64,000 nucleotides of DNA from WTFY01 sp965220875. GTDB taxonomy: Bacteria; Pseudomonadota; Gammaproteobacteria; UBA4575. The notes beneath the pieces were generated by a model that was not told the origin of the DNA, ran no database searches, and saw nothing but the letters and a program-made list of their open reading frames with translations. Location of the stretch: assembly GCA_965220875.1 (NCBI GenBank), contig OZ244849.1, positions 992,001 through 1,056,000 of the forward strand. Direction: 5' to 3'. The position numbers were made by a program, and so were the translations under genes. Below are positions 41,682 through 51,321 of this stretch, in pieces. Each line of letters starts with the position of its first letter. The stretch's first letter is position 1.

Positions 41682-44546
41682 ATGCTTGCTTCCCCTCCCG
41701 CTCAGTACGAATCTAGACTGGATCAGGATTTTCAGGTTCTGCTTGAGCGCGCGGGGGATTCCACTGTCGCTCAGCATCGAGACGAAATCTTGGCCGTATG
41801 GTATGCGAGCCCTTTCATAAGGCGTGTCTGCCTGTCACAGCCTCAGTGGGTGCAGGAGATTCTTGCTCAGGGAAGGCTGCATATTGACCTGAATGCCGAA
41901 GACTATGCAGGGCTTCTGAGGCCAGCAATTACCGGCGCTTTGAGCGTTGAAGCGCTGCAACAGTCTTTGCGAAGGCTGAGATACTCATCCTATGCGCGTA
42001 TTGCGTGGCGTGACCTTCAGCAGTATGCGGATGTTCAGCAAACGTTGATCGAGTTGAGCACCTATGCACAGACCTGTATCGACCTGGCGCTTTCCTGGTG
42101 TTTTGAGTGGCTCAGGTCTCGATCCCATACGGGCCAGTTCGAGCAGTCATTACAGAACGATGTCCTGGTTTTTGCATTGGGCAAGCTTGGCGGCTTTGAG
42201 TTGAATTTTTCTTCAGACGTGGATCTCGTGTTTGCCTATTCGGACAATGCGGCTCATACCCAGGATCAGCAGGCCAAGGCCGGCAGCTTTTACCTGAAGC
42301 TTGTTCAGTTGTTGATCAAGGTTCTTGCAGAACAGACACAGGATGGATTCGTGTTCCGGGTTGATACGAGGTTGAGGCCCTTTGGCAATTCCGGTTCCCT
42401 GGTACCCAGTCTCACGGCAATCGACCAGTATTTCCAGACTACCGGGCGTGAATGGGAACGCTATGCTTGGATCAGGGCCCGCACCGTGGCGGGCAACCTC
42501 GGGGCGGGCGAACGGTTTCTCAAGGATGTCAGTCCGTTCGTATACCGTCGTTACCATGATTACGGCGTCATGCAGTCATTGCGTGAAATGAAGATCATGG
42601 TGGACAAGAAGGCGTCTCAGGCGGCAAATCTGGACAATCTCAAGATCGGGAGCGGAGGCATTCGCGAGATAGAGTTCATAGCACAGATGTTCCAGCTGAT
42701 CTACGGCGGGAGGGATCCTGATTTGCGCATTCGTTCAACGCTTGGGGCACTGGCGTACCTGGGTGGTTCCGGAAGACTGTCTGCAGACGGCACCGCGATC
42801 CTGCAGAAAGCCTATTTGTTTTTGAGAAAAGCGGAGAACGTCCTGCAGATGCGCGAAGACCTGCAGGTTTACAGTCTGCCAGTCAGGGAGCCGGACCGTT
42901 CAGAGTATGCCCATGCCATGGGATCGGAGTCCTGGGACGTACTGTATGCTGTGTACCAGTCCCATACTTCGGAGGTAAGCGAAATTTTCCAGAAGTTGCT
43001 GCAAACTGATCAGGAAGGAATCAGCTTGCCCTCAGGAGACCAGGACGACTTCGCCTTCGTATGGCAACAGATTCAGGACAAGCCATCATGCACGGAAATC
43101 CTCACGAGGTATTTTGGGGAAGAGGCTGAGCACGTCTATTCGCGACTGCGGGGATTTGAGGCGGTGGTACACCAGGCCGAGCCGGTGGCGAAGCAAAGGC
43201 TCGAAAGGTTTATTCCGGTCCTTTTACAGAACCTTTCGCACAGTTCTCAACCAATATTGGTGCTGACCCGGTTCCTGAGAGTTCTAGAAAAAATCGTACA
43301 GCGTTCAACATATATTTCACTCCTGACCGAGAACCGGAATAAGCTTGCTGAATTGCTCAAGCTTATCGAGGCCAGTCAATGGGTCGCCCAGTACATCTCC
43401 GCGCATCCTCTTTTGCTGGATGAACTGCTGCACGCGGATAACTACGATCCGCCAGACTTGGAGGAAATGCAATATCAGCTACAGGTTCTTGAACAGCTTC
43501 AGATGCTTGTTGATGCATCAGGAGACGACCTTGAGGTATACATGGAGCGTCTGCGTGAATTCAAGCATGCACAGGTATTGAGGATCGCCGCGGCGGATAT
43601 CGTTTCAGATTACCCGATCATGCGTGTCAGTGACCACCTGTCCTGGTTGGCAGAGACCTGCATCAAGAGTGCCGTACGCAAGGCATACGGTGATTTGGCG
43701 GAAAAGTATGGTGAACCGGCATGCAAAGTAGACGGGGACATGTTCACCCCTGAGCTGCTGATCGTTGAATACGGGAAACTGGGTGGGTTGGAACTTGGAT
43801 ACGGGTCTGACCTGGACATTGTGTTTGTATACACCAGCCCGGACGCATCAGGAGAGACGAACGGTGAAAATAAGATTCAAAATACCGTTTTCTTTACCCG
43901 GGTTGTACAGCGCGCGATTCACCTGCTCACGACCGTTACTGCATCGGGAAAAGTTTTTGACATAGACACGAGGCTCAGACCTTACGGTGAGTCGGGACCT
44001 GTAGCCTGCACCCTGGCAGCATATGAGGATTATTTGCGCAACAAGGCCTGGCTGTGGGAACACCAGGCCCTGATTCGTGCACGGCCCGTCACTGCAAGCA
44101 GAAGTCTTGCGGACACCTTCATGAGGTTGAGGCAGGAGGTGCTTTGCCAAGTCCGTGACGAGGAAGAAGTCCGAAAAGCCGTGACGGAAATGCGAGAAAA
44201 AATAGTTTCTGCGAAAAAAACAAAGGAAGCGGCAGGTTTCAGGCTCAAGAAAGACAAGGGCGGAATTGTTGATATAGAGTTCATTGCCCAGTATTTAGTA
44301 CTCAGTCATGCACACAAGCATCGGGAAATCTGTGTGCATACTGACCATGTCCGAATCCTGGACGCCTGTGCGCAAGTGGGGCTGATCAAGTCCGAATCTG
44401 CCGAAGAGCTCAAGGCGATCTACATTTCGTACCGCAAGTTTCTGCATCAGCTGAGCCTGCAGCTGCTGCCGGAAACTGCGGCAGCAGACAAGTTTGCCAG
44501 GGAGCGGTCTGTCGTACGAAATTACTGGACAAGTCTGCTAAACTAA
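41682..44546 (+). CDS. glnE: bifunctional glutamine synthetase adenylyltransferase/deadenylase
   Basis: Controls glutamine synthetase by adding or removing AMP in response to PII and glutamine. 954 residues with two nucleotidyltransferase domains. The N-terminal deadenylase has GKLGGFELNFSSDVDLVF (about residues 167-184) and RLRPFGNSGSL; the C-terminal adenylylase has GKLGGLELGYGSDLDIVF and RLRPYGESGPV. A helical regulatory linker lies between. Length matches E. coli GlnE (946). The glnE-ilvE-LPS order is shared with pseudomonads. Confidence 0.97.
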   Translation: MLASPPAQYESRLDQDFQVLLERAGDSTVAQHRDEILAVWYASPFIRRVCLSQPQWVQEILAQGRLHIDLNAEDYAGLLRPAITGALSVEALQQSLRRLRYSSYARIAWRDLQQYADVQQTLIELSTYAQTCIDLALSWCFEWLRSRSHTGQFEQSLQNDVLVFALGKLGGFELNFSSDVDLVFAYSDNAAHTQDQQAKAGSFYLKLVQLLIKVLAEQTQDGFVFRVDTRLRPFGNSGSLVPSLTAIDQYFQTTGREWERYAWIRARTVAGNLGAGERFLKDVSPFVYRRYHDYGVMQSLREMKIMVDKKASQAANLDNLKIGSGGIREIEFIAQMFQLIYGGRDPDLRIRSTLGALAYLGGSGRLSADGTAILQKAYLFLRKAENVLQMREDLQVYSLPVREPDRSEYAHAMGSESWDVLYAVYQSHTSEVSEIFQKLLQTDQEGISLPSGDQDDFAFVWQQIQDKPSCTEILTRYFGEEAEHVYSRLRGFEAVVHQAEPVAKQRLERFIPVLLQNLSHSSQPILVLTRFLRVLEKIVQRSTYISLLTENRNKLAELLKLIEASQWVAQYISAHPLLLDELLHADNYDPPDLEEMQYQLQVLEQLQMLVDASGDDLEVYMERLREFKHAQVLRIAAADIVSDYPIMRVSDHLSWLAETCIKSAVRKAYGDLAEKYGEPACKVDGDMFTPELLIVEYGKLGGLELGYGSDLDIVFVYTSPDASGETNGENKIQNTVFFTRVVQRAIHLLTTVTASGKVFDIDTRLRPYGESGPVACTLAAYEDYLRNKAWLWEHQALIRARPVTASRSLADTFMRLRQEVLCQVRDEEEVRKAVTEMREKIVSAKKTKEAAGFRLKKDKGGIVDIEFIAQYLVLSHAHKHREICVHTDHVRILDACAQVGLIKSESAEELKAIYISYRKFLHQLSLQLLPETAAADKFARERSVVRNYWTSLLN

Positions 44547-44554
44547 TCGGCCAT

Positions 44555-44591
44555 GCACCACCGCAAGAGCCCTGTTCGGTGTGCTTTATTT
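44555..44591 (+). terminator. candidate terminator/attenuator between glnE and ilvE
   Basis: Arms GCACCACCG and CGGTGTGC pair with a single bulge around a 13-nt loop and are followed by TTTATTT on the plus strand. It begins 8 nt after the glnE stop and ends just before the ilvE ribosome site (GAAGGAG), so it could end glnE transcripts or modulate read-through into ilvE. Confidence 0.4.
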
Positions 44592-44610
44592 CTGAAGGAG
44601 TCCAGGACGA

Positions 44611-45534
44611 ATGTCGATGTACGATAGGGATGGTTTCATCTGGTATGACAATGAATTTGTACCATGGCGTGAGGCCAGCACGCATGTACTCACCCATACA
44701 CTGCATTACGGGGCCGGCGTTTTCGAAGGGGTGCGCGCATATGAAACGGACCGGGGAACCGCGATCTTTCGCCTTGAGGATCACACCAGCAGGCTGTTCA
44801 ACTCTGCAAAAATCATAGGCATGCCAATCCCTTTCAGTCCACAACAAATCAACCAGGCGCAGCTTGATACAGTCAGCAAAAACAGCGTGCAGTCCGGCTA
44901 TATACGGCCGATGTGTTTCTATGGTGCAGAAGGAATGGGGCTTAGGGCCGATAACCTGGAAGTGCACTGCATTGTAGCAGCATGGGGCTGGGGGCCTTAT
45001 TTTGGTCAAGAAAAAATGAAAAACGGGATCAGGGTCAAGACCTCATCCTATTCACGCCATCATGTGAATATTGCCATGTGCAAGGCAAAGCTGAACGGAA
45101 ATTACGTGAATTCGATGATGGCATTGAACGAAGCCCTGACAGATGGCTATGACGAGGCCTTGTTGCTGGATGTGGATGGATTCGTTGCGGAAGGAAGTGG
45201 TGAGAACATCTTTATCGTCAAGGAGGGCAAGCTCTACAGCCCGGAACTGACTTCCGTACTAGATGGAATCACGCGCAAGACCGTGATCGAACTTGCAAGG
45301 TCCGTCGAGGTCCCTCTGATCGAAAAGCGTATCACGCGTGATGAGGTGTACACAGCAGACGAGGCCTTTTTCACAGGCACCGCAGCGGAAATCACTCCCA
45401 TCCGTGAACTCGATAACCGGGTAATAGGGGAAGAAGGTATGCCGGGTCCGGTTACCAAAATGCTGCAAACAATGTATTTCGAACTGGTGCATGGAAAAAA
45501 TGGTCGGTACGACTCCTGGCTTTCTTATGTGTAG
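44611..45534 (+). CDS. ilvE: branched-chain amino acid aminotransferase IlvE
   Basis: PLP fold-type-IV transaminase for the last step of valine, leucine and isoleucine synthesis. 307 residues, close to E. coli IlvE (309). It has LHYGAGVFEGVRAYET near the N-terminus, the PLP lysine in CKAKLNGNYVNSMMAL (Lys about 158), GSGENIFIVKEGKLY, and the late FFTGTAAEITPIREL. GAAGGAG precedes the ATG. ilvD of the same pathway is 7 kb away on the other strand. Confidence 0.96.
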   Translation: MSMYDRDGFIWYDNEFVPWREASTHVLTHTLHYGAGVFEGVRAYETDRGTAIFRLEDHTSRLFNSAKIIGMPIPFSPQQINQAQLDTVSKNSVQSGYIRPMCFYGAEGMGLRADNLEVHCIVAAWGWGPYFGQEKMKNGIRVKTSSYSRHHVNIAMCKAKLNGNYVNSMMALNEALTDGYDEALLLDVDGFVAEGSGENIFIVKEGKLYSPELTSVLDGITRKTVIELARSVEVPLIEKRITRDEVYTADEAFFTGTAAEITPIRELDNRVIGEEGMPGPVTKMLQTMYFELVHGKNGRYDSWLSYV

Positions 45535-45640
45535 TGTGCGGACCTGAGCGGTCTGGCAGTAATTTGTCTACAGGTTCTCTGACTACGGATGACACCTGGC
45601 TGCATGCAGTCTGGTGCGCCCTGCCTATGGAATTCTCCTG

Positions 45641-47059
45641 ATGAATCTAAATCACCTCAGGAATGCCCGGGTTCTCGTTGTGGGGGATGTCATACTGGAC
45701 CAGTACTGGTTCGGTGAAGCGACCCGGATATCCCCCGAGGCTCCTGCACCGATCGTGCACGTTGAGAGCATGGAGAGCAGGCCGGGCGGAGCTGCAAATG
45801 TGGCCATGAATATTTGCAGCCTTGGTGCAAAAGTTTGTTTGATCGGAATGGTAGGAAGCGACGAGAACGCAAGCAGGCTGACGGGCTTGCTCGATGCTGC
45901 TGCCATCGATACGAGTATGGCCTGCAAGCAGGGTTTCAAGACGCCCACCAAGTTGCGTGTAGTCAGCCGAAACCAGCAGCTGCTCAGGCTCGACCATGAA
46001 AATGATCAAAGCAAGCCTGACAACACGGAAGTTATCGAGCTATGCAAGAAGCACATGCCTGACTATGAGACCCTGGTGATATCAGATTATGACAAAGGTG
46101 CCGTAACGCAGGTTCAGGAAATAATCAATACGGCTCGTGAAGAAAACAAGAAGGTCATTGTAGACCCAAAGGGAACCAGTTTTGACAAGTACAGGAACGC
46201 TAACATCATTACACCCAATTTTCAGGAATTCAGTCTTGTGGCAGGAGCCTGTGAGGAAGAGGCTGAGCTTGAAGACAGGGCGAACAGGATGTGCCAGAAG
46301 CTGAATCTTGATGCGTTGCTGGTTACTCGAAGTGAGCGTGGAATGTCTTTGTATGTTCAGGGACAGCAGGCAAGGCATTTTCCTACCCGGGCCAAGGAGG
46401 TTTATGATGTTACAGGGGCCGGGGATACGGTTGTCGGCCTGTTTGCATCTGCGATCTCTGCGAATTTTTCGCTACCGGACTCGGTAAAAATTGCCAATCT
46501 GGGTGCGGGCATTGCGGTCAGCAGGCTTGGTACGGTTTCCGTGACACTCGAAGAGCTGAACCAATGCCTGAACGAACCCTTTGCCAAAGGGAAAAGAGTG
46601 ACAGACCTTGATGAGCTGAGGCAGTCCCTGTCTGCTTTGAGGAAGAACGGTGAAAAGATCGTTTTCACCAACGGGTGTTTTGACCTGATTCATCAAGGCC
46701 ACATTGCCTGCCTGCGTGATGCAAAATCCAGAGGTGACTGCCTGATCGTAGCCATCAACGATGATGCATCGGTCAGAAACCTGAAGGGAGAAGGCCGTCC
46801 TGTCTGCAGTTTGAAGAATCGTATGGCCGTGCTGGAGGAACTCAGTTGCATTGACTGGATCATACCCTTCTCTGAGGAGACTCCACTTGCATTGATCCAG
46901 GAGCTGAAGCCCGACGTCTATGTCAAGGGCGGGGATTACGAGAAGGAAAAACTTGTGGAGACTGGCCTTGTCAGAAGCTATGGGGGTGAGGTCGTGTTGT
47001 CACCTTATGTAGAAGGCTGTTCGACGACCGGGATCATTGATTCCATACTGAAATCTTGA
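45641..47059 (+). CDS. hldE: bifunctional heptose-7-P kinase / heptose-1-P adenylyltransferase HldE
   Basis: Makes ADP-D-glycero-manno-heptose for the LPS inner core. 472 residues from the ATG at 45641 (E. coli 477); an upstream GTG at 45614 gives 481. The N-terminal ribokinase-like domain has GDVILDQYWFGEATRISPEAP-type motifs (in part GDVILDQYWFG), RPGGAANVA and the catalytic DVTGAGDTV (about residue 260). The C-terminal nucleotidyltransferase starts FTNGCFDLIHQGHI with the HxGH signature. It opens the LPS inner-core gene set. Confidence 0.95.
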   Translation: MNLNHLRNARVLVVGDVILDQYWFGEATRISPEAPAPIVHVESMESRPGGAANVAMNICSLGAKVCLIGMVGSDENASRLTGLLDAAAIDTSMACKQGFKTPTKLRVVSRNQQLLRLDHENDQSKPDNTEVIELCKKHMPDYETLVISDYDKGAVTQVQEIINTAREENKKVIVDPKGTSFDKYRNANIITPNFQEFSLVAGACEEEAELEDRANRMCQKLNLDALLVTRSERGMSLYVQGQQARHFPTRAKEVYDVTGAGDTVVGLFASAISANFSLPDSVKIANLGAGIAVSRLGTVSVTLEELNQCLNEPFAKGKRVTDLDELRQSLSALRKNGEKIVFTNGCFDLIHQGHIACLRDAKSRGDCLIVAINDDASVRNLKGEGRPVCSLKNRMAVLEELSCIDWIIPFSEETPLALIQELKPDVYVKGGDYEKEKLVETGLVRSYGGEVVLSPYVEGCSTTGIIDSILKS

Positions 47060-47136
47060 CTCAGGGTGTCAAGCCGATACCAGCCTCATGCCCCGCAAAT
47101 CTCCTGGCATGAACACGACTGCATGAATAGGCAGAT

Positions 47137-47829
47137 ATGAAAAAAGATCTCCACTGGCTGTTCTGGCTTATGTTGCCACTGGCAGTTTCTATCCTGCCCT
47201 ACCTGTCCCGTCTGGGTGCACCAGGTTCTGATGCATACCTGTATGGAGAAAATGGCTGGATAGAAGTATCGACTGCAATCTATCTGCTGATAGCCATTCT
47301 ATTTGGCATGAATATTTTGGCATCGGCAAAGATTGATGGTCATGGCTGGATGCGAGGATGGATGATCGTTATCGTGCTGGGCAGCTTGTATTTCGCCGGC
47401 GAGGAGATCAGCTGGGGACAGCATATATTTGGCTGGGAGACGCCTGAGCGGTGGTTGGGACTCAATGACCAGGGTGAAACGAATTTCCATAACACCAGTG
47501 CACTGCTGGACCAGCTTCCAAGAACATTGCTTTCATTTGCCGCACTGGCAGGGGGGGTCATGGTACCCCTGTTTCGCATGATCACGGGCAGGTACCCGGA
47601 CAGGCATTCTCCAGGTTACTGGCTTTGGCCTACCTTTGTCTGTTTGCCTGCCGCCCTGTTTTCATTGCTTGTCAGCTGGCATGAGAAACTGTATCGGGTG
47701 CTGGGCGTTGAGATTCCATCCGTGCTGGACGTTCGGGCAGGCGAGGTCAAGGAAAGCCTGCTGGCACTTTTCATCATGCTTTACGTGATATCCATCTGGT
47801 ACAGAAAACGAATCTCAGTCCACGGGTGA
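47137..47829 (+). CDS. unknown multi-spanning membrane protein with EEISWGQ motif
   Basis: 230 residues with about six hydrophobic segments. I recognise no named family, but the conserved-looking acidic motif YFAGEEISWGQHIFGWETP (residues about 87-105, between helices) and the aromatic WLGLNDQGETNFHN after it recur, as I recall, in uncharacterised membrane proteins of proteobacteria. The paired Glu in a membrane-edge position could bind a metal or act in catalysis; that is speculation. It lies 77 nt after hldE and overlaps the DUF6165 gene tail to tail by 15 nt. Confidence 0.8.
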   Translation: MKKDLHWLFWLMLPLAVSILPYLSRLGAPGSDAYLYGENGWIEVSTAIYLLIAILFGMNILASAKIDGHGWMRGWMIVIVLGSLYFAGEEISWGQHIFGWETPERWLGLNDQGETNFHNTSALLDQLPRTLLSFAALAGGVMVPLFRMITGRYPDRHSPGYWLWPTFVCLPAALFSLLVSWHEKLYRVLGVEIPSVLDVRAGEVKESLLALFIMLYVISIWYRKRISVHG

Positions 47830-48219
47830 CTGATAACTGGCATATGATTTCTCTTCGACAATCGCGGAGCCCAGTAGTGTATTGATCTCTTTCTTGATTG
47901 CCGCGCGCCTGTCGTTGTGCAGGTAAACAGAACGTGCCAGTTCTATGAATTCCTCATCAAAGTTCTTCTGTGACTCCTTGATACGTATCCTGTCTTCGAT
48001 TGTCCATAAGTCCTGGTTGACAGCCCTGAGCGATTGTTTGAGCAGTTTGATGCTGCTGTCGTCAACATGGGTCTTTCCCCATGCCTGATTCAACAATTCG
48101 AGTTCGGTCTTTACGTTTCGCAGTTTCTCAGCGTCAGCAATCTGTTGTACCTTGATTTCTAAAATGGTGATTTTATCCAGCAGTTCACCAGGTGACACGG
48201 GCACGCAGATTTTTTCCAT
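47815..48219 (-). CDS. DUF6165-like small helical protein
   Basis: 134 residues, soluble, mostly helical with a coiled-coil look. The N-terminus VPVSPGELLDKITILEIK and the following NVKTELELL match what I remember of DUF6165, a family of unknown function often found beside family-9 glycosyltransferases. Late motifs SVYLHNDRRAAIKKEIN fit this too. It lies 24 nt downstream of a family-9 glycosyltransferase, which suggests a shared role in LPS core assembly. No biochemical function is known to me. Confidence 0.8.
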   Translation of the reverse strand: MEKICVPVSPGELLDKITILEIKVQQIADAEKLRNVKTELELLNQAWGKTHVDDSSIKLLKQSLRAVNQDLWTIEDRIRIKESQKNFDEEFIELARSVYLHNDRRAAIKKEINTLLGSAIVEEKSYASYQSPVD

Positions 48220-48243
48220 TGCAAGATTTCACATCCCGGTAAG

Positions 48244-49284
48244 TTATTGATGGTTGACCAGGGTTTGCAGTTTGGAGGTCACATCCTCTACTGCAATCAG
48301 GTCCATGACTCCACGGTATTCGAGTTTCGTACCCCATTTTAATTCATTTTCAGATTTATTTTTGAAGACATGCGCGGCCTCATCGTACCGGTCTACACAC
48401 CATTGCTGACTGAAATAGGGACCGCTTCGCCTCGGGTTGCTGGCCGCATACAGTCCGATAACGGGTGTGCCCAGACCCGTGGCAATATGTGCAGGCCCGG
48501 AGTCCGGCGAGATGATGACGTCAGCACCTTGCAGCAATGCAAGAAACTGTTTCAGCGTATCCTTGCCAATCAGGTTCAGTGCCCTCATTTTCATGTAGCT
48601 TTCAATTTGCTCACCCATTCGAAGTTCCGTTTGGGAGCTTCCCCCGCAAAGGATGACCTGGGCATCCAGTGAGCGGGCAGCAAAATCTGCAACCGCTGCG
48701 TAGCGTTCAGCACTCCAGTTTCTGAGAGGATGGGTAGAGCAAGGGCTGATGATCAGCTTGAAACGATCTTCTGCAAGATATCTTCTGGCGAATTGTCGGG
48801 CCTCATCCGGAATGCTGTAGTTCCAGTTCATTTCACGATGAGGCAGGCCGACGTGTTCAATAAAGCTGAAAAAGCTGTCCAGGACATGCTGTCGAGCAAC
48901 CGGCTTGATGCGCTGGCGGATGAAAAAAGAGTGCAGGTCTTTTGAACGCTCCTTGTCATATCCCAGCTTCATTTCTGCAGGTATCATTGAACCGATGAAG
49001 TTAGCACGCAATGAGACCTGTGCACAAAGCAACACATCAAATTTTCGACGCCTGGTTTTCCTGAAGACAGACCGGTAACTGCGTATCGCATTCGCTTTGT
49101 CAAACTTGATAAACTCAATATCAGGAATGTCATGGACCAGTCTGGCTTCACTTTTCCCGATAATCCAGGTCAACTCGGTATCTGGCCAGTGTTTCTGTAT
49201 CGTGCGCACAACCGGGACCATGTGCGTCACGTCACCAATTGCGGAAAGCCGTACTATGCAGATGGATTTAGGTGGTTTGCCCAT
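48244..49284 (-). CDS. family 9 glycosyltransferase (LPS heptosyltransferase-like)
   Basis: 346 residues, GT-B fold, family 9. The N-terminus ICIVRLSAIGDVTHMVPVV has the Asp used as base by heptosyltransferases. In the C-terminal domain, SPCSTHPLRNW contacts the donor and VIISPDSGPAHIATGLGTPVIGLY forms the nucleotide-sugar site (given in part: SPDSGPAHIA). It is probably WaaC-like (heptosyltransferase I) given hldE, kdkA and waaA nearby, but the exact acceptor is not certain, so no symbol is given. It starts 44 nt from kdkA, divergently. Confidence 0.88.
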   Translation of the reverse strand: MGKPPKSICIVRLSAIGDVTHMVPVVRTIQKHWPDTELTWIIGKSEARLVHDIPDIEFIKFDKANAIRSYRSVFRKTRRRKFDVLLCAQVSLRANFIGSMIPAEMKLGYDKERSKDLHSFFIRQRIKPVARQHVLDSFFSFIEHVGLPHREMNWNYSIPDEARQFARRYLAEDRFKLIISPCSTHPLRNWSAERYAAVADFAARSLDAQVILCGGSSQTELRMGEQIESYMKMRALNLIGKDTLKQFLALLQGADVIISPDSGPAHIATGLGTPVIGLYAASNPRRSGPYFSQQWCVDRYDEAAHVFKNKSENELKWGTKLEYRGVMDLIAVEDVTSKLQTLVNHQ

Positions 49285-49328
49285 GGGGAGTGAGAATCAA
49301 GTGATGTATAACCGCAGAAGCAGTGTAG

Positions 49329-50066
49329 ATGGATTCTGTTGAACTTGCCCGCTATGGTAACTACATTGTTGCCCATGACAAAAGCCTGTTTTCAGAATTC
49401 CCGGTTGAGTTGTTCAATCCGGAATGCCTCTCTTCTGATCCCTCCCTGAATTACAGGAGGCTCATGCCTGCCAGCGTAAAGGGCCGGGGGACTTTGCATG
49501 TGTTTACTTACCACGGCTGTGCCCTCGTGTTGCGACACTACTATCGCGGGGGAGCAGTGTCCAAGTTCGTCAAGGACAGCTATCTGTGGTGTGGCCTGAA
49601 CCAGACCAGAGCCATGGCTGAACTCAAGATGCTGCTCACCCTGCGCCATCTGAACCTCCCGGTGCCGGTCCCCGTTGCTGCCCGGGTCCTGAGGGGCAGC
49701 CTGACGTACAGGGCAGACCTGGTTACACAGTTCATTCCCAAGGCCATTTCACTGAGTGCGAGGCTCGCTGAACATTCGCTTGCGCCAGACACCTGGCGCA
49801 GGATCGGCACGGTAATCAGGCAGTTCCATGATCATGGTTGCAGCCATGCGGACCTGAATGCGCACAATATACTGATTGACGAGAAAGAGAAGGTGTTTCT
49901 GCTCGATTTTGATCGGGCAGTTTTGGTCGGCAGAAACCGGTCGGCAGGGAAAAATAATATTGCGAGACTGCGACGTTCGCTGCTGAAGCTGAAAAATACC
50001 GGGCCTTTGTTGAATTATTCTGAACAGGACTTCAAGTTCCTGATGGAAGGTTATCGCTCCAGCTAG
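49329..50066 (+). CDS. kdkA: 3-deoxy-D-manno-octulosonic acid kinase
   Basis: Phosphorylates the KDO residue of the LPS inner core, as in Haemophilus and Pasteurellaceae. 245 residues, Ser/Thr-kinase-like fold with LRHYYRGGAVSKFVKDSYLW (part of the N-lobe), the catalytic loop CSHADLNAHNILID (Asp about 176) and the metal site LLDFDRAVL. Divergent from the family-9 glycosyltransferase and convergent with waaA (4-nt tail overlap). A KDO kinase suggests a core with a single phosphorylated KDO. Confidence 0.92.
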   Translation: MDSVELARYGNYIVAHDKSLFSEFPVELFNPECLSSDPSLNYRRLMPASVKGRGTLHVFTYHGCALVLRHYYRGGAVSKFVKDSYLWCGLNQTRAMAELKMLLTLRHLNLPVPVPVAARVLRGSLTYRADLVTQFIPKAISLSARLAEHSLAPDTWRRIGTVIRQFHDHGCSHADLNAHNILIDEKEKVFLLDFDRAVLVGRNRSAGKNNIARLRRSLLKLKNTGPLLNYSEQDFKFLMEGYRSS

Positions 50067-51316
50067 TGCTGTTCCAGTATCGACTGCAGGAGTTTCATGT
50101 AATGTTCCAGGATCTGGGCTTTTTGCTTGACAAGCCGTAGTGCATTCATTCCGAGCCGGTCTCGCATGCATTTGTCATGGACAAGGCGTGCAAGCTGCAT
50201 CCCGAGCTCCCGGTTGTCGGAAACCTGTACAATGCCTTCTGCATTGAGCAGCTCCTTGGTTTCCTGTGAGAAATTGTCCATGTGCGGGCCTACGATCACG
50301 CATTTGCCGAATCCGGCAGGTTCAAGAATATTGTGGCCGCCCCGGGGTACCAGTGAACCGCCTACAAATACCAGGAAGGCGTCGTTCAGGTAGCCGTCAA
50401 GCTCACCAAGGGTATCCACAACGTAGATTTCAGTCAGTTCTGTAATGCTGTCTTGCTGGCTGCGTAATGCCACCGTGAAATTTCTCTGTCTCAGCTGCTG
50501 ATGCAATGCCTTGCCCCGCTCTGGATATCGTGGCGCAAGAACCAGGAGATAGTTGTTTTCTTTCAGCAGGGACATGTGTTCCAACAGTTGCAGTTCCTCA
50601 TCCTCATGCGTGGACACTGCCAGGAAATACGGACGTTGAATGAGAGCGGGCCGGGTCTTCTTGTCTGTCTGTGCGGCTGCAAATTTCAGGTTGCCTGCAT
50701 TGAAAGTGGTCTGTTGCTCGGCACCCAGGTCGAGGAATCTCAGACGATCTTCATCAGAGCGTGCAAGAATTGCTGTGAGATTCCTGAGCGAAGACCGGTA
50801 CTCATTTCTCAGCATGCTCTTCGCCTGCAGGGTCTTGCTGGATAGTCTTCCGTTGACAATGGCTGTTGTGATGTTTTTTCTGGCCGCCTGGAGAATCAAG
50901 TTCGGCCAAATTTCTGTTTCAAGAATCAATACACAGTTCGGGCAGATTCGTGACAGGAATCTTTTTACTGCGAACGAGTAATCCAGCGGCAGGTACACAT
51001 GCATGAACTGTTCATGAGGCAGATCGGATACGAGCTTGGCAGCGGTGGGTGTGTTCGTGGAAATGACGAGTCGAAATCCGGTGTCAGTTTGGTTCAGCCT
51101 GTCAAGCAAAGGCCTGGCTGCGATGAATTCACCAACGGACGCGCAATGCACCAGTATTGACGGCAATGCCAGGCACGGGTAGGAGAACCCCCAGCGCTGG
51201 AAAAAATATCGCCAGCCACCATCTTTGAGAGCCCTGTACACGGTGTACAGGAGTGCCGCAGGGCTCAGCAGGAATAGCAGGACTCTATATCGCAGGGAGG
51301 TGCGATGGTTTGACAT
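50063..51316 (-). CDS. waaA: 3-deoxy-D-manno-octulosonic acid transferase WaaA
   Basis: Inner-membrane GT30 enzyme that adds KDO to lipid A precursor. 417 residues with an N-terminal membrane anchor (LLFLLSPAALLYTVYRAL). The catalytic Glu lies in CASVGEFIAARPL, followed by TPTAAKL, LILETEIWPNLI, and in the donor domain VGGSLVPRGGHNILEPAGFG, given in part as GGHNILEPA. Length matches E. coli WaaA (425). It lies 6 nt downstream of tolC. Confidence 0.95.
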   Translation of the reverse strand: MSNHRTSLRYRVLLFLLSPAALLYTVYRALKDGGWRYFFQRWGFSYPCLALPSILVHCASVGEFIAARPLLDRLNQTDTGFRLVISTNTPTAAKLVSDLPHEQFMHVYLPLDYSFAVKRFLSRICPNCVLILETEIWPNLILQAARKNITTAIVNGRLSSKTLQAKSMLRNEYRSSLRNLTAILARSDEDRLRFLDLGAEQQTTFNAGNLKFAAAQTDKKTRPALIQRPYFLAVSTHEDEELQLLEHMSLLKENNYLLVLAPRYPERGKALHQQLRQRNFTVALRSQQDSITELTEIYVVDTLGELDGYLNDAFLVFVGGSLVPRGGHNILEPAGFGKCVIVGPHMDNFSQETKELLNAEGIVQVSDNRELGMQLARLVHDKCMRDRLGMNALRLVKQKAQILEHYMKLLQSILEQH

Positions 51317-51321
51317 AAAGG

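Noticed and set aside
47055..47073. Inverted repeat CTTGAC/GTCAAG at the hldE stop
   Set aside because: Only six base pairs, no U-run, and it includes the stop codon; likely chance.
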